Below are positions 4,930 through 6,576 of a DNA stretch of 6,576 bases, one piece after another. The translations under genes were made by a program, and so were the position numbers. The notes beneath the pieces were generated by a model, which worked only from the letters and a program-made list of their open reading frames with translations, made no database searches and was not told where the DNA came from. Position 1 is the first letter of the stretch; each line of letters starts with the position of its first letter. Source of the stretch: UBA4716 sp036310525 (GTDB taxonomy: Bacteria > Bacillota > Clostridia > UBA1381); NCBI GenBank assembly GCA_036310525.1, contig JAXJRQ010000140.1, forward strand, positions 1-6,576. Reading direction: 5' to 3'.

Positions 4930-6576
4930 TTACTTGCGCTTCTTCCATACAGAGAACTTCAGTACGCTGAGTATTACAAGTGCGAATACTACAAGACTGC
5001 CCCAGTTTGAAACAGCTTCAGGAACGAATCCTGAAAGGTCAATCAGTGAATTAATACCGAATACTGCAAGTAATGCGAGAACGATACCGATAAGACCTTC
5101 GCCGGCAATCATACCCGAACAGAACAGAACGCCGTCGTTCACAATAAGTCCCTTTTTCTTTTCATCACATCTCATCTTGTCAAGTGCAAGACGAACAAGC
5201 CCACCTACCATGATACAAGCGTTAAGCTGAACAGGCAGATAAACACCTATTGCAAATGGAAGTACAGGTATGCCAACAACTTCAACTGCAACAGCGATAA
5301 ATACACCGATAAATACAAGTGCCCACGGAAGATTACCCTCCATAACACCTTCAATAATCATTTTCATAAGTGTTGCCTGAGGAGCGGCAAGTTCGTCTGT
5401 ACCGAAGCCCCATGCACTGTCAAGAAGATATAATGTACCACCAATAGCGAAAGCAGCAGAAACCACACCAACTATTTCACCAATCTGCTGTTTTTTTGGA
5501 GTTGCACCTAAAAGATAACCAGTCTTAAGGTCTTGTGATGTATCGCCTGAAATTGCGGCTACTATACATATAATCGAACCGATAGCGATTGCGCTGCGCA
5601 TACCAACTGCACCTGTATCGCCTGTAAGCTTAAGCACAACGGTTGCGACAAGCAATGTAGCAATGGCCATACCGGAAACGGGGTTGTTACTGCTTCCTAC
5701 AAGACCAACCATACGTGATGATACTGTAGCAAAGAAGAAACCGAATACAACAACGATAACTGCGCCGATTAGTGTAACAGGTATTGCCGGAACGAGCCAT
5801 ACAAGAAGTGTAAGCACAGCAATTGAAATCAGTACAATCTTCATGCTAATATCCTGAGCTGTACGTTCGCTGCCTGCTGCACCTGCACCTACAATACCTT
5901 TGATTGCGTCTCTGAATGTGCGCACGATAAGGGGAAGTGATTTAATAAGACTGATAATACCACCTGCCGCAAGCGCGCCTGCGCCGATGTAGCGGATGTA
6001 TGTTCCCCAGATAGCGCTTGCACCGCCTTCAGCAAACATTTCGCCGATAGGTGCAGTTCCGGGATAAAGTGTAAGGTTTTCGCCGAACAATACGATTAGA
6101 GGAATGAGTACAAGCCAACTCAAAACACCGCCTGCAAACATATACGATGAAATTCTTGGACCGCAGATATATCCCACACTCATTACAGCAGGATAAATCT
6201 GAGTACCGATTGCGCCGGCAAAGCCTTTAACTGCGAATGATACTTCACCAGCAACAACCTTGAGACCGTCAATGATAAACTTAAATACTGCTGCAAAGCC
6301 CATGCCTGCAAATACGGTTGAAGCGTTTGCGCCACCTTCTTCACCGGCAAGCAGAACTTCAGCACATGCTGTACCTTCCGGATAGGGAAGGATGCCGTGT
6401 TCTTTTACGATAAGTGCATTACGAAGCGGAACCATGAAGAATATTCCCAAAAGACCGCCAAGCAGTGCAATTAGTGTAATTTCGAGAATTCCGGGTTTGT
6501 CCATTTTGCCTTCGGCTGCCCATAAAAACAGTGCAGGCAAAGTAAAAATTGCACCTGCCGCAAGTGATTCACCTGC
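4930..6576 (-). CDS. OPT family oligopeptide transporter, N-terminus outside window
   Basis: This is a polytopic inner-membrane transporter of the OPT family, whose members are predicted to import small peptides or metal chelates by proton coupling. The exact substrate cannot be read from sequence. The frame is open to the right edge: the last 12 codons read AGESLAAGAIFT and join LPALFLWAAEGK without a break. The TTG at 6540 is therefore internal and the start lies beyond 6576. The visible part is 548 residues, perhaps 90 short of a usual bacterial member. Family blocks in visible numbering: AGESLAAGAIFTLPALFLW (1-19), then PYPEGTACAEVL, GYICGPRISSYMFAGG, GSSNNPVSGM (294-303), GDTSQDLKTGYLLGATPKKQ (344-363), GVYLPVQLNACIMVGGLVRL and IAGEGLIGI. 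Many hydrophobic helices are present and the C-terminus is basic (KFSVWKKRK). It is co-transcribed with the PqqD-like gene. Confidence 0.93.
   Translation of the reverse strand, partial: AGESLAAGAIFTLPALFLWAAEGKMDKPGILEITLIALLGGLLGIFFMVPLRNALIVKEHGILPYPEGTACAEVLLAGEEGGANASTVFAGMGFAAVFKFIIDGLKVVAGEVSFAVKGFAGAIGTQIYPAVMSVGYICGPRISSYMFAGGVLSWLVLIPLIVLFGENLTLYPGTAPIGEMFAEGGASAIWGTYIRYIGAGALAAGGIISLIKSLPLIVRTFRDAIKGIVGAGAAGSERTAQDISMKIVLISIAVLTLLVWLVPAIPVTLIGAVIVVVFGFFFATVSSRMVGLVGSSNNPVSGMAIATLLVATVVLKLTGDTGAVGMRSAIAIGSIICIVAAISGDTSQDLKTGYLLGATPKKQQIGEIVGVVSAAFAIGGTLYLLDSAWGFGTDELAAPQATLMKMIIEGVMEGNLPWALVFIGVFIAVAVEVVGIPVLPFAIGVYLPVQLNACIMVGGLVRLALDKMRCDEKKKGLIVNDGVLFCSGMIAGEGLIGIVLALLAVFGINSLIDLSGFVPEAVSNWGSLVVFALVILSVLKFSVWKKRK

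Noticed and set aside
4919..5230. + strand open frame of 103 codons within the transporter
   Set aside because: It lies opposite the conserved C-terminal part of the OPT gene. It is Ser/Thr/Pro-rich, as expected for an antisense shadow.

Overview
The window looks like AT-rich Firmicutes (Clostridia, probably an Oscillospiraceae/Ruminococcaceae-type gut organism). This rests on the codon bias and AT-rich spacers on the left, the DUF975 membrane protein, and above all a methionine synthase whose reactivation domain is a separate small protein, a clostridial arrangement. No species can be named from the sequence alone.

Left block (1-4303, + strand). It opens with the C-terminal end of an unrecognised protein and a complete DUF975 integral membrane protein, closed by a strong hairpin at 925-959. 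After an AT-rich spacer of about 280 bp comes a translationally coupled C1/methionine cassette: metF (5,10-methylenetetrahydrofolate reductase), a 196-residue B12-dependent methionine synthase activation protein, and metH. Each junction overlaps by 4 bp (ATGA). MetF makes methyl-tetrahydrofolate, MetH transfers the methyl group through cobalamin to homocysteine, and the activation protein would re-methylate oxidised cobalamin. metH is damaged twice as written: a one-base frameshift near 2979-2981 inside the homocysteine domain, and loss of the whole cobalamin-binding half at about 4303.

Junction (about 4301-4304). The last recognisable MetH residues (AIMNP, the end of the folate barrel) run directly into the complement of the 5' half of a serine-type tRNA on the - strand. 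Both genes are cut at the same point with 3-4 bases of possible shared sequence. This is a rearrangement or deletion breakpoint, or an assembly chimera.

Right block (4305-6576, - strand). An OPT-family oligopeptide/metal-chelate transporter enters from beyond the right edge. It is followed 3 bp later by a 116-residue PqqD-like protein and then by a 17-bp-stem terminator (4531-4567). Between that terminator and the tRNA fragment lie about 200 bp of non-coding sequence with several small hairpins and promoter-like motifs. Lines sampled by eye are about 32-42% GC on the left and 43-55% in the OPT gene, so the two blocks differ in composition.

I see no mobile-element gene, CRISPR array or recognisable riboswitch. 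The points worth attention are the metH/tRNA junction, the metH frameshift and the OPT-PqqD pairing. I do not see a convincing new multi-gene system.
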